Shown here in pieces: positions 1-6,306 of a stretch of DNA of 6,817 nt. Within the stretch, counting starts at the first letter, position 1. The number at the start of each line of letters is the position of its first letter. Source of the stretch: Clostridiales bacterium (GTDB taxonomy: Bacteria > Bacillota_A > Clostridia > Lachnospirales > Lachnospiraceae); assembly GCA_030154385.1 (NCBI GenBank), contig JASKJZ010000134.1, positions 1 to 6,817 on the forward strand, written 5' to 3'. The notes beneath the pieces were generated by a model, which saw only the letters and a program-made list of their open reading frames with translations, searched no databases and was not told where the DNA came from. A program made the position numbers and the translations under genes.

Positions 1-685
1 ATTGCGCGATGGAGGTATTAAAAAAATAGTAGATACAAAGGTTGGTACCAAGTATAATACTGAAGTTTAAGAGGCTTGTGATATTTTTCAGCGAGCCAAA
101 AATGCTTGTATAGGCTTGTATGATTCCTATTAGGAGAAGAATCAGATAAGAAAGCCAATATATCTTTGGAATCGAAAAAAAGCGCTTCGGAGATAAATAA
201 ATCAAGAAGCGTACAAGAAAATATACGAAAACATACTCCCCGATTCGTTTGATTATAAATAACAGCGTAAATAAAGAAACGGAAAGCTTGGAATAATCAG
301 ACAGATTGCAGATTGCATATAACAAGGTCTCGACAAAGCCGTTGATGGCGATGACGCTGCTGGTATATAAAATGACACTGATAAATTTAATGGAAAAGCT
401 ACCTTCAAAGAGCAAAGCGGAAAAAAGAATACCAAAGAATAAGAAGGTGGTGTAATAAATATAGCCCTTGTGGTGGGATATCTCTCCCGTGGCAATAAAG
501 CCTAGTGTTGTAACTGCGGCCGCAAGATAAAAATATGTTTTTTGTCGGCGCAAGGAGGCCTTGATGCCAAAGCTTTGTTTCAATAAATAAAGCAAGAAGA
601 AGCTATTTAAGGCAAGTCCTGTAAAGTCTATGAGTATATGGTACCATGAGTAAAATGGATACTGCTGGGTCAATAAGTACTGCAT
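1..685 (-). CDS. Multi-pass membrane protein, probable sensor histidine kinase N-terminal half (partial)
   Basis: An open frame starts at ATG 685-683 and runs off the left edge, giving 228 visible residues without a stop (starts MQYLLTQQYPFYSWYHILID). It is almost entirely hydrophobic, with about six or seven likely membrane segments near residues 14-36, 52-68, 78-94, 99-125, 134-164, 175-193 and 203-223, joined by short basic loops such as SLRRQK and SPKRFF. No catalytic domain is visible. The ATG has an AGGAG site 8 nt upstream, inside the end of the response regulator gene, and overlaps that gene by 16 nt, so the two are probably translationally coupled. The position directly after a LytTR regulator and the membrane-bundle topology match the input domain of AgrC/GHKL-type sensor kinases, which often sense peptides or cell-surface signals. 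The kinase identity is inferred from context; the H-box and ATPase domain would lie beyond base 1. Confidence 0.7.
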   Translation of the reverse strand, partial: MQYLLTQQYPFYSWYHILIDFTGLALNSFFLLYLLKQSFGIKASLRRQKTYFYLAAAVTTLGFIATGEISHHKGYIYYTTFLFFGILFSALLFEGSFSIKFISVILYTSSVIAINGFVETLLYAICNLSDYSKLSVSLFTLLFIIKRIGEYVFVYFLVRFLIYLSPKRFFSIPKIYWLSYLILLLIGIIQAYTSIFGSLKNITSLLNFSIILGTNLCIYYFFNTSIAQ

Positions 686-1398
686 AGGAAAATCTCCTGA
701 AATTTTTGTTTGATTTCTTTGGCACGGTAGCGGCTTAAGGGGAGAAGGGTACCATTTGATAAGCGGATTTCCCGTGTTTCAATTTGGTAGATATAAGCGC
801 GGTTTACCAAATAGCTTTTATGAATTCTTAAAAAGTGATGGGGACTTAGTAATTGCTCCATATCGGACAACACATATTTAACTTCCAGTGTTTTTTCGTG
901 CATGGCAAAGCGAAGTGTTTTTCCAATACACTCAACATAAAGAATCTCTTGCACATTGAGTCGATACAGGGTGTTTTGGCTGGAAAATACGATGAAATCC
1001 TGCAAGTGCGGGGACTTGAATTCTTCTAAAATATCCGAAATACACGTGTGAATTTCTTGTGGAAAGGATGCTTTTGGAAGAAAGCGAAAGGGATGTACAC
1101 GAAACGATTGATAGACCAATTCCTCCATGGAGCTTACAAAAACGATTAACGGTGAAACAGACAAGCGATTTACCATCGCAGCCAGTTCCAGACCATTGAT
1201 ATTTGGCATGTCAATATCTAAGAACAAAACGTGGAACTGCATCCCCCTTTTGATGTCTAACACAAGATGCTCTGGATTTTTATAGGGTCGGATGGCAGCC
1301 TCTTTTTCTTGTATTTGGAATTCAAAGGTGATGATTTTTGTGATATGACGAAGCACTGCGGGTTCATCTTCACAAACGGCAATCTGCAAGCATGACAT
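670..1398 (-). CDS. LytTR-family two-component response regulator (AgrA/LytR type)
   Basis: A cytoplasmic DNA-binding response regulator of 242 residues, the usual length for this family. Residues 1-120 form the receiver domain: acidic pocket E10-D11-E12, phospho-acceptor D61 in FLDIDMPNINGLELA, hydroxyl residue at S89/S90, and conserved K109 in LPKA. Residues ~132-238 form the LytTR DNA-binding domain, recognisable by LYVECIGKTLRF, HHFLRIHKSYLVN and LPLSRYRAKEIKQKF. The frame stays open 24 codons further upstream to 1470, but the start at ATG 1398-1396 is chosen because AGGAGG lies 9 nt before it, MSCLQIAVCEDE is the normal receiver start, and the upstream part coincides with a sigma-A promoter. 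The gene leads an operon with the overlapping membrane sensor. LytTR regulators bind pairs of 9-bp direct repeats, and such a pair lies 95 nt upstream of this start. The target genes are not proven; the divergent hydrolase is the obvious candidate. Confidence 0.93.
   Translation of the reverse strand: MSCLQIAVCEDEPAVLRHITKIITFEFQIQEKEAAIRPYKNPEHLVLDIKRGMQFHVLFLDIDMPNINGLELAAMVNRLSVSPLIVFVSSMEELVYQSFRVHPFRFLPKASFPQEIHTCISDILEEFKSPHLQDFIVFSSQNTLYRLNVQEILYVECIGKTLRFAMHEKTLEVKYVLSDMEQLLSPHHFLRIHKSYLVNRAYIYQIETREIRLSNGTLLPLSRYRAKEIKQKFQEIFLCSTY
694..698 (-). promoter_or_regulatory. Ribosome binding site of the membrane sensor gene
   Basis: AGGAG on the minus strand, 8 nt before ATG 685-683. It lies within the last codons of the response regulator and supports an overlapping start rather than a start after the regulator stop. 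Confidence 0.7.
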
Positions 1399-1407
1399 AT
1401 AGGCTCC

Positions 1408-1413
1408 CCTCCT
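1408..1413 (-). promoter_or_regulatory. Ribosome binding site of the response regulator
   Basis: AGGAGG on the minus strand, 9 nt before ATG 1398-1396. It decides the start in favour of a 242-residue protein over the longer open frame beginning at 1470. Confidence 0.8.
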
Positions 1414-1441
1414 ACGATACGTTATTAGTTCTGTCATATTC

Positions 1442-1470
1442 AGTATAAAAAATAAGTGAAAAATAGTCAA
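1442..1470 (-). promoter_or_regulatory. Sigma-A promoter of the response regulator/sensor operon
   Basis: On the minus strand, TTGACT (1470-1465) and TATACT (1447-1442) are separated by exactly 17 nt. Each box is 5 of 6 to consensus. Transcription would start near 1435 and give a ~37-nt leader carrying the AGGAGG site. The good match suggests basal expression without an activator. The LytTR-type repeats lie about 23 bp upstream of the -35 box (about -58 to -86). Confidence 0.75.
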
Positions 1471-1492
1471 TATGCACAGAAAATAAAAGCAT

Positions 1493-1521
1493 ACCGTTCA
1501 TGCCAATATTATGCCGTTCAT
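1493..1521 (+). promoter_or_regulatory. Direct-repeat pair, predicted LytTR-family regulator binding site
   Basis: ACCGTTCAT (1493-1501) and GCCGTTCAT (1513-1521) are direct repeats separated by 11 bp, a 20-bp period or about two helical turns. In wider context (1491-1504 and 1511-1524) 12 of 14 bases agree. LytTR regulators (AlgR/AgrA/ComE/VirR type) are known to bind 9-bp direct repeats of the form [TA][AC][CA]GTTN[AG][TG] spaced by 10-13 bp. The first repeat fits at all nine positions and the second at eight. A LytTR regulator is encoded next door. The repeats sit between the two divergent promoters, about -58 to -86 for the regulator operon and -86 to -114 for the predicted hydrolase promoter. 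Actual binding is inferred. Confidence 0.7.
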
Positions 1522-1549
1522 ACCAAACACCAGACATTTAGCTCGTTAG

Positions 1550-1573
1550 AATGCCGATTAGGGAAATGGCATT
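1550..1573. repeat. Inverted repeat upstream of and over the hydrolase -35 box
   Basis: AATGCC (1550-1555) and GGCATT (1568-1573) are perfect 6-bp inverted arms with a 12-bp spacer; the right arm overlaps the predicted -35 box TTGAAA. ATGCC also occurs at 1500-1504 and 1511-1515, so the element recurs in this control region. Arms this short can arise by chance, so an operator role is only a possibility. Confidence 0.3.
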
Positions 1574-1600
1574 GAAAACAAACGATCGAGATGCTATTTT
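1572..1600 (+). promoter_or_regulatory. Predicted sigma-A promoter of the GH3 hydrolase gene
   Basis: TTGAAA (1572-1577) is followed after 17 nt by TATTTT (1595-1600), preceded by TGC to give an extended -10 (TGnTATTTT). The start point would be near 1607, with a ~50-nt leader containing a palindrome and the ribosome site. The -35 is 5 of 6 and the -10 only 4 of 6, so help from an activator is plausible. An alternative -10, TAGAAT (1547-1552), has no good -35 but would place the LytTR-type repeats at about -38 to -66, the usual activator position for this family. Confidence 0.55.
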
Positions 1601-1608
1601 ATATAGGA

Positions 1609-1628
1609 ATTAATTGCGCGTAATTAAT
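1609..1628. repeat. 20-bp near-palindrome in the hydrolase leader (possible operator)
   Basis: ATTAATT (1609-1615) and AATTAAT (1622-1628) are perfect inverted arms around GCGCGT, whose CGCG core is itself symmetric, so 18 of 20 positions obey dyad symmetry. It lies just after the predicted start point and 11 nt before the ribosome site. As DNA it could be a repressor operator; as RNA it could form a weak AT-rich hairpin. No particular regulator is recognised. Confidence 0.5.
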
Positions 1629-1639
1629 CCAGTATGATT

Positions 1640-1648
1640 AGGAGAAGG
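1640..1648 (+). promoter_or_regulatory. Ribosome binding site of the GH3 hydrolase
   Basis: AGGAGAAGG precedes three in-frame ATG codons unequally. ATG 1634 lies before it and has no site of its own; ATG 1649 is only 4 nt after AGGAG; ATG 1658 is 13 nt from AGGAG and 9 nt from AAGG. This favours 1658, which also gives a standard signal peptide start (MKKRMKMGTK). Confidence 0.55.
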
Positions 1649-1657
1649 ATGGGAAAC

Positions 1658-4600
1658 ATGAAAAAGAGAATGAAAATGGGAACAAAATTACTTTCCTCTT
1701 TGCTTGCATGCTCGCTAATAGTAACTTCATTTGCTCCAATGTCAGCAAATGCAGCCACAACGTCTAATGTTGTATCACAGCGAGAAATAGCACATGCCAA
1801 GCTTGCAAGAGAAGCGGCAGGAGAAGGAATGGTGCTTTTAGAGAATAAAAATCAAGCACTTCCATTAAAAGGAGATTTAAAAAAAATTGCACTCTTTGGC
1901 GGAGGAGCGGCGCGAACGATTCGAGGCGGAACGGGTTCGGGAGATCCGTTTAATGGAGGGCTTTCAGGCGGAGGAGATGTCAATGTCAACCAAAGCGAGC
2001 GTTACCACATCAATATCTGGAAAGCTTTTTTAGATGCTGGATATGATGTGACCACGCAAACAATTCTGGATGCTTATGCGGCAGGGTATGATACCGAAAA
2101 TCAAGCGGCCGCTTCCAATCCGATGGCGACCTTTTCCTATCCAGAGATGGAATTTACGGAGTCAGAGCTTACGGATGCGGCAAAGGATACAGATACCGCA
2201 ATCTATGTAATATCGAGAAATGCTGGAGAAGGTGCTGACCGTCAAATGACAAAAACGGGAACCTTAACCACACAAGGTAATAAAAGCTTTACCTACGGGG
2301 ATTATGAATTGACCCAATTGGAAAAGGACAATATCAATCGCGTGGCCGATGCATTTGATAGGACGATTGTCGTGTTAAATGTTGGGGGTGTGATTGATAC
2401 CAAGTTTTTCCGTGCAAATGATAAATTAGATGCCCTTTTATTAATGGGTCAGGCAGGACAAGAGGCGGGAGCGGCACTCGTTGACGTACTAACAGGGACG
2501 GTTACACCATCAGGCAAGCTGACCGATACCTGGGCAGTAAATTATAGCGATTATCCAGCTTCCGACACTTTTTCCAGCAATGACAATAACGTAGCCAAGG
2601 AAGTTTATAACGAAGGAATTTATGTGGGCTATCGTTATTTTGATAGCTTTAATATTACTCCAGCCTATGCATTTGGATTTGGAAAATCCTATACCGATTT
2701 TAATATGGAAACCACACAGGTTAGCGCCGATGAAAGCCAAGTTACGGTGACTGTTCAGGTAACTAATACGGGAAATACATATTCGGGAAAAGAAGTAGTC
2801 GAAGTTTATTTTAGTGCACCAGATACAACGACGGAGAAAGCTTATCAGGAGTTAGGTGGATATGCAAAAACAGACAGTCTGGCACCAGGACAGAGCCAAA
2901 ATTTGACCATTTCATTTGCAACAAGTGATATGTCCTATTATGACGAGTCAAAATCCGCCTATGTCTTGGATAACGGAGCATATTTGATTCGAGTAGGAAA
3001 CTCTTCCAGAAATACAAAGGTTGTAGCAAAGCTAACACTTTCCAAAGCTGTGACAACAGAGCAATTAAGCAAACAGCTTCCTGCCTCGGAGAGCATAACG
3101 GAGATTTCGAAAAAAGGAGAGATTTCCTATAGCTACAAAGAAGAAGCAAATGAAATCACAAATGCAAAGCAGTTTTCTCTCGTTCCAGAAAAATTTGCCG
3201 CGACAAATCATGCATCGGCCTATGAGAGTGAAGAGGTAACCACCTATACGACGGATGCTTCTTATACGGCAAAGAAAGGTTATGAAAAAGTAAAGGTAGT
3301 TGCAGACAAGAAAGGAGCCACTCTTTATGACGTAGCCAAGGGATCGGTATCCATGGAAGAGTTGGTTGCGCAAATGTCTCTGGAGGAGCTTGCAAAGCTC
3401 AACTGCGGAAGCGGTTGGGGAGTAGCCAATGAAAGTGCGCCGATTGTAGGAGCAAATTCAAGTACAGTTCCGGGTGCTGCGGGAGAGACGGTGAGGTATG
3501 ATCAATATGGCATTCCAAGCATTGTGTTGGCGGATGGACCTGGCGGTATTCGAGTGAAACAATCATATGAGGCAACTAACGTTTCGGACGGGGTGAAAGC
3601 AAATTATTATCAGTATTGTACCGCCTGGCCAGTTGCTAGTGTACTGGCACAGACCTGGGATAATGCTTTGATTCAAAAAATCGGGATTGCCTTTGGAGTC
3701 GAGCTTGCGGAACTTAATATTACGCTTTTGCTTGGACCAGGACTAAATATTCATCGAGATCCGCTATGTGGACGAAATTTTGAATATTTTTCAGAAGATC
3801 CATTGATTTCAGGAGAAGCGGCAGCAGCGGTAACATTAGGGGTACAATCCATCCCGGGAGTTGGTGCTTGTTTAAAGCATTATGTGGCAAATAACCAGGA
3901 AAACAACCGAAATGCAGTGGATACAATTGTTTCCGAGCGAGCGCTGCGAGAAATCTATCTAAAGGGATTTGAAATTGCGGTGAAGGCATCCCAGCCGATG
4001 TCGATCATGACCTCTTATAATTTAGTAAATGGAGTACCAACCGCAGATTACTATGATTTAAATACCAACATTGCAAGAGGAGAATGGGGCTTTAATGGGC
4101 TTATTATGACCGACTGGAATGGAGGATCCTCCTCTGAAGTGAAATCCATGCATGCTGGAAATGATATGATTATGCCAGGAGGCATTGATAAGGCAAATGG
4201 AATTATTGGAGGTGTCACAGACGTCACCCCTACCTTTGATGAGAAAGGGCAGGTTGCCTTGCAAGATTCCTTGTTCTATATGTTTCCATACAAAAAAGCG
4301 GCTTGGGGAGAATTTGTAGTGTCCAAGGATGGAACAAAGACCGTAGAGGCCAATCTGGAAGGCTCCAATATTGCAACTGTATCGGGAAGCTCGATTTTAG
4401 TAAATGGGGAAGCAATATATCGCGAATATACAGTAAATTATTTTGGATCTGGTAGCAACAAAACAGCGTTAACGACGGATGTGGCGACTGTTACCAATGG
4501 TGGGAAAACAATTGTATATAAGGGTGATTATCCAAATAACAACATAATAACGCTTGGAGATGTTCAAAAATCAGCCATCCATAATTTAGCGATTATTATG

Positions 4601-5284
4601 CGCTCAAACGATATGGTTCGCCGCTATCCCGATTTGAAGGCTAAGGCCTATTCTGGCGAATTTGCCGATTTGGTAACCTATCAAAGTGTTATAAAGTCTG
4701 CTGTCTATACACAAAATAATGGTGGCTTTGCAGTTATTTCTGCTCCATCTGGTGCATCTGAGGCAGGAAAAGAGATCTCGCTTGCAAAGGTGGTATCACA
4801 AGTTAAGGCTGCTACCATTACAGGAGAGGAAATAACACCAGATGTTAATATCACAGTAGAGGGAAAGAAATTGGTAAAAGGAAAGGACTATGAACTATCG
4901 TATCAAGACAACGACAAGGTTGGAATCGCGACAATCATCATTCAAGGGATTGGAGAATATAGTGGAACCACGGTTCAAACGTTTAAAATTTTACCAAAAC
5001 AAGTAAGCAATCTTGCAATCAAAAAAGACGGAGGTACAGCCGTTTTCCTATCGTGGAAAAAAGAAAAGGATATCAGTGGTTATCTCGTTTATCGCTATGA
5101 TGCGGCCAAAAAGACCTATGTCAGAGTAGCAAAGGTAAGTAAGAATAAGACTTCATTTGTGGATAAGAAGGTGAAAGCAAACAAGACCTATCAATATAAG
5201 GTAAAAACCTATAAAAAGGTAGATGGAATCGTCTTTTATGGCAAGGCCTCTAAAAAAGTGAAAATAAAAATAAAGGAAAAGTAG
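1658..5284 (+). CDS. Secreted GH3 glycoside hydrolase with permuted domains, Ig-like and Fn3 modules (beta-glucosidase-like)
   Basis: A secreted enzyme of about 1208 residues (1216 from ATG 1634, which lacks a ribosome site). A signal peptide occupies residues 1-32: basic MKKRMKMGTK, hydrophobic LLSSLLACSLIVTSFAP, likely cleavage after ANA. Then follow the GH3 C-terminal domain (~42-290; AREAAGEGMVLLEN), with the predicted acid/base E191 in SRNAGEGADR; an Fn3-like domain (~340-440; VTNTGNTYSGKEVVEVYF); the GH3 TIM barrel (~565-990), with D626, G705-R706 in GRNFEYFSEDP, K740-H741 and predicted nucleophile D819 in LIMTDWNG; an Ig-like module (~1046-1113; GKDYELSYQDND); and an Fn3 module (~1114-1205). 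Ordinary GH3 enzymes have the barrel first. The reversed order is known from Ruminococcus albus and Butyrivibrio fibrisolvens beta-glucosidases. About 120 residues (~843-963) interrupt the barrel after MPGG. The probable role is releasing sugars from beta-linked oligosaccharides outside the cell; xylosidase or another GH3 specificity is possible. No sortase motif is present. It is monocistronic, ended by the terminator at 5296. Confidence 0.92.
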   Translation: MKKRMKMGTKLLSSLLACSLIVTSFAPMSANAATTSNVVSQREIAHAKLAREAAGEGMVLLENKNQALPLKGDLKKIALFGGGAARTIRGGTGSGDPFNGGLSGGGDVNVNQSERYHINIWKAFLDAGYDVTTQTILDAYAAGYDTENQAAASNPMATFSYPEMEFTESELTDAAKDTDTAIYVISRNAGEGADRQMTKTGTLTTQGNKSFTYGDYELTQLEKDNINRVADAFDRTIVVLNVGGVIDTKFFRANDKLDALLLMGQAGQEAGAALVDVLTGTVTPSGKLTDTWAVNYSDYPASDTFSSNDNNVAKEVYNEGIYVGYRYFDSFNITPAYAFGFGKSYTDFNMETTQVSADESQVTVTVQVTNTGNTYSGKEVVEVYFSAPDTTTEKAYQELGGYAKTDSLAPGQSQNLTISFATSDMSYYDESKSAYVLDNGAYLIRVGNSSRNTKVVAKLTLSKAVTTEQLSKQLPASESITEISKKGEISYSYKEEANEITNAKQFSLVPEKFAATNHASAYESEEVTTYTTDASYTAKKGYEKVKVVADKKGATLYDVAKGSVSMEELVAQMSLEELAKLNCGSGWGVANESAPIVGANSSTVPGAAGETVRYDQYGIPSIVLADGPGGIRVKQSYEATNVSDGVKANYYQYCTAWPVASVLAQTWDNALIQKIGIAFGVELAELNITLLLGPGLNIHRDPLCGRNFEYFSEDPLISGEAAAAVTLGVQSIPGVGACLKHYVANNQENNRNAVDTIVSERALREIYLKGFEIAVKASQPMSIMTSYNLVNGVPTADYYDLNTNIARGEWGFNGLIMTDWNGGSSSEVKSMHAGNDMIMPGGIDKANGIIGGVTDVTPTFDEKGQVALQDSLFYMFPYKKAAWGEFVVSKDGTKTVEANLEGSNIATVSGSSILVNGEAIYREYTVNYFGSGSNKTALTTDVATVTNGGKTIVYKGDYPNNNIITLGDVQKSAIHNLAIIMRSNDMVRRYPDLKAKAYSGEFADLVTYQSVIKSAVYTQNNGGFAVISAPSGASEAGKEISLAKVVSQVKAATITGEEITPDVNITVEGKKLVKGKDYELSYQDNDKVGIATIIIQGIGEYSGTTVQTFKILPKQVSNLAIKKDGGTAVFLSWKKEKDISGYLVYRYDAAKKTYVRVAKVSKNKTSFVDKKVKANKTYQYKVKTYKKVDGIVFYGKASKKVKIKIKEK

Positions 5285-5295
5285 AATTTAAAAAA

Positions 5296-5328
5296 GAGCT
5301 CATCACGAAGTCGTGAGGGGCTCTTTTT
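5296..5328. terminator. Bidirectional intrinsic terminator between convergent genes
   Basis: A hairpin with arms 5296-5308 and 5311-5323 pairs GAGCTCATCACGA with TCGTGAGGGGCTC. One A-G mismatch and one G-T pair interrupt it, and the tip folds as a 4-nt AAGT loop closed by CACG/CGTG. TTTTT follows on the plus strand (5324-5328) and AAAAAA precedes it (from 5290), giving a U-tract for transcripts from either side. It begins 12 nt after the hydrolase stop. For the minus-strand phosphoesterase it overlaps the last codons and the stop. Confidence 0.88.
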
Positions 5329-6283
5329 CAATGGTTTGCAAAATGTTGTCTTCAATCGATGCGGCGATATCACTCGCTCGGTCGAATGGGATTTCTGGAA
5401 TAAAGCCAGCGGCCATGCGGGAATGTCCACCGCCGTCTCCATATTTTTTTAGGGATTCCTTGATAATTTTTGCTGCATCATAGGAAGGAGTATCGCTGCG
5501 TACGGAAAACTTTATGCCTCCGGCGCGGTACGAATAGACCACTGAAAAATGTATCTCATCAATCGACAAGATAAAATCGGAAAGGGTACCAATAATGGCC
5601 TCGGAACAATCATTGCCGATGTTGGTAATGCCAACCTGCCCATAGATTCGAAGATTTTCGATTGCTTTTGCGTAAGAGGTAAGGTCAATCAGACTCAAAT
5701 TGGAGGACTCTAGCTTTTGTAGGATTGGCTTGTTTGCGAGCTTAAAGATAATGCTAAACATATCAACATCTAAATTGGTTACGCTGCGTGTAAGATTAGC
5801 GGTATCGACTTTAAGTCCATAGACTAAAAGAGTCGCGATATCTTCAGGTATATCTACCTTATTTTCGATAAAATAAGAAGCAATTAGGGTAGCACAGGAG
5901 CCAACACCGCTTCGAATATCAAAAAAACGATAACAATCGGTGCCCTGTAGCATATGATGGTCAATGCAGGCTATTTCTTCTCCTAAGAAGTCTTTTACAT
6001 TATTATTTCCTTTTTGACAATCAACCAGAATAATTTCATCCGCCTCGGTCAATGAAAGCTCTGCTTCGGGGTGGATTTCAAGCTGTAAAAGCTGAATCAT
6101 TTGCAAGGTATTGCATTTATCAATTTGTCCTTTGTAGCAAATGGTAGAAGAAATGCCATGGAATTCCAGCAAATATTGCAGACCTCTGGCACTTGAGAGT
6201 GCATCAGGATCTGGATAATTATGCGTTTGAATGTAAACGTGGGGTCTCGTAATGCATTGTACAAGTTTTTCTAATTTTGTCAC
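5303..6283 (-). CDS. DHH/DHHA1-family phosphoesterase (NrnA-like)
   Basis: A cytoplasmic, metal-dependent phosphoesterase of 326 residues, close to the usual NrnA length. The N-terminal DHH domain carries the metal-binding motifs in order: H21, D25 and D27 in HNYPDPDALSS; D88 in LVDCQ; D108-H109-H110 (IDHH); and D160 in GLKVDTANL. The C-terminal DHHA1 substrate-binding domain has the GGGHSRMAAG motif at 284-293. NrnA relatives have PDGD where this has PDPD, a small variation. NrnA degrades short RNA oligonucleotides and pAp, and related DHH enzymes cleave linear or cyclic dinucleotides; which applies here cannot be told from sequence. The start is GTG 6283-6281 with AGGAGG 5 nt upstream. It follows the flippase gene by 21 nt, so the two probably form an operon. 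Its TGA stop (5305-5303) and last codons lie within the shared terminator hairpin. Confidence 0.9.
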   Translation of the reverse strand: MTKLEKLVQCITRPHVYIQTHNYPDPDALSSARGLQYLLEFHGISSTICYKGQIDKCNTLQMIQLLQLEIHPEAELSLTEADEIILVDCQKGNNNVKDFLGEEIACIDHHMLQGTDCYRFFDIRSGVGSCATLIASYFIENKVDIPEDIATLLVYGLKVDTANLTRSVTNLDVDMFSIIFKLANKPILQKLESSNLSLIDLTSYAKAIENLRIYGQVGITNIGNDCSEAIIGTLSDFILSIDEIHFSVVYSYRAGGIKFSVRSDTPSYDAAKIIKESLKKYGDGGGHSRMAAGFIPEIPFDRASDIAASIEDNILQTIEKEPLTTS

Positions 6284-6288
6284 TGGTA

Positions 6289-6294
6289 CCTCCT
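6289..6294 (-). promoter_or_regulatory. Ribosome binding site supporting a GTG start
   Basis: AGGAGG on the minus strand, 5 nt before GTG 6283-6281. The perfect site and correct spacing support the non-ATG start of the DHH phosphoesterase. Confidence 0.75.
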
Positions 6295-6306
6295 AAAAAA
6301 CAATTG

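Noticed and set aside
253..495. An 80-residue minus-strand frame in the left region
   Set aside because: It is a shadow of the long membrane-sensor frame (1-685, same strand, different phase), which has a ribosome site and coherent membrane segments; this one has no recognisable signal.
1399..1470. Upstream extension of the response regulator to an ATG at 1470
   Set aside because: The extension overlaps the TTGACT/TATACT promoter, has no ribosome site, and precedes the normal receiver-domain start.
1573..1586. TGAAAACAAACGAT as a catabolite-response (cre) site
   Set aside because: Only the left half resembles the cre consensus; the central CG and the right half do not match.
1634..1657. Start of the hydrolase at ATG 1634
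   Set aside because: No ribosome site lies before it, and it would add eight residues ahead of an already complete signal peptide. It remains possible, as does ATG 1649.
1688..1711. LLAC in the signal peptide as a lipobox, which would make the hydrolase a lipoprotein
   Set aside because: The hydrophobic stretch before the cysteine is only about seven residues and continues well past it to a good ANA cleavage site, so ordinary secretion is more likely.
2510..4415. Several antisense frames of 60-110 residues inside the hydrolase gene
   Set aside because: They lie opposite a well-supported coding region, lack ribosome sites and show no family motifs.
5236..5442. A 68-residue minus-strand frame across the terminator
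   Set aside because: It overlaps the DHH gene in another phase and the end of the hydrolase gene, and has no ribosome site or motif.
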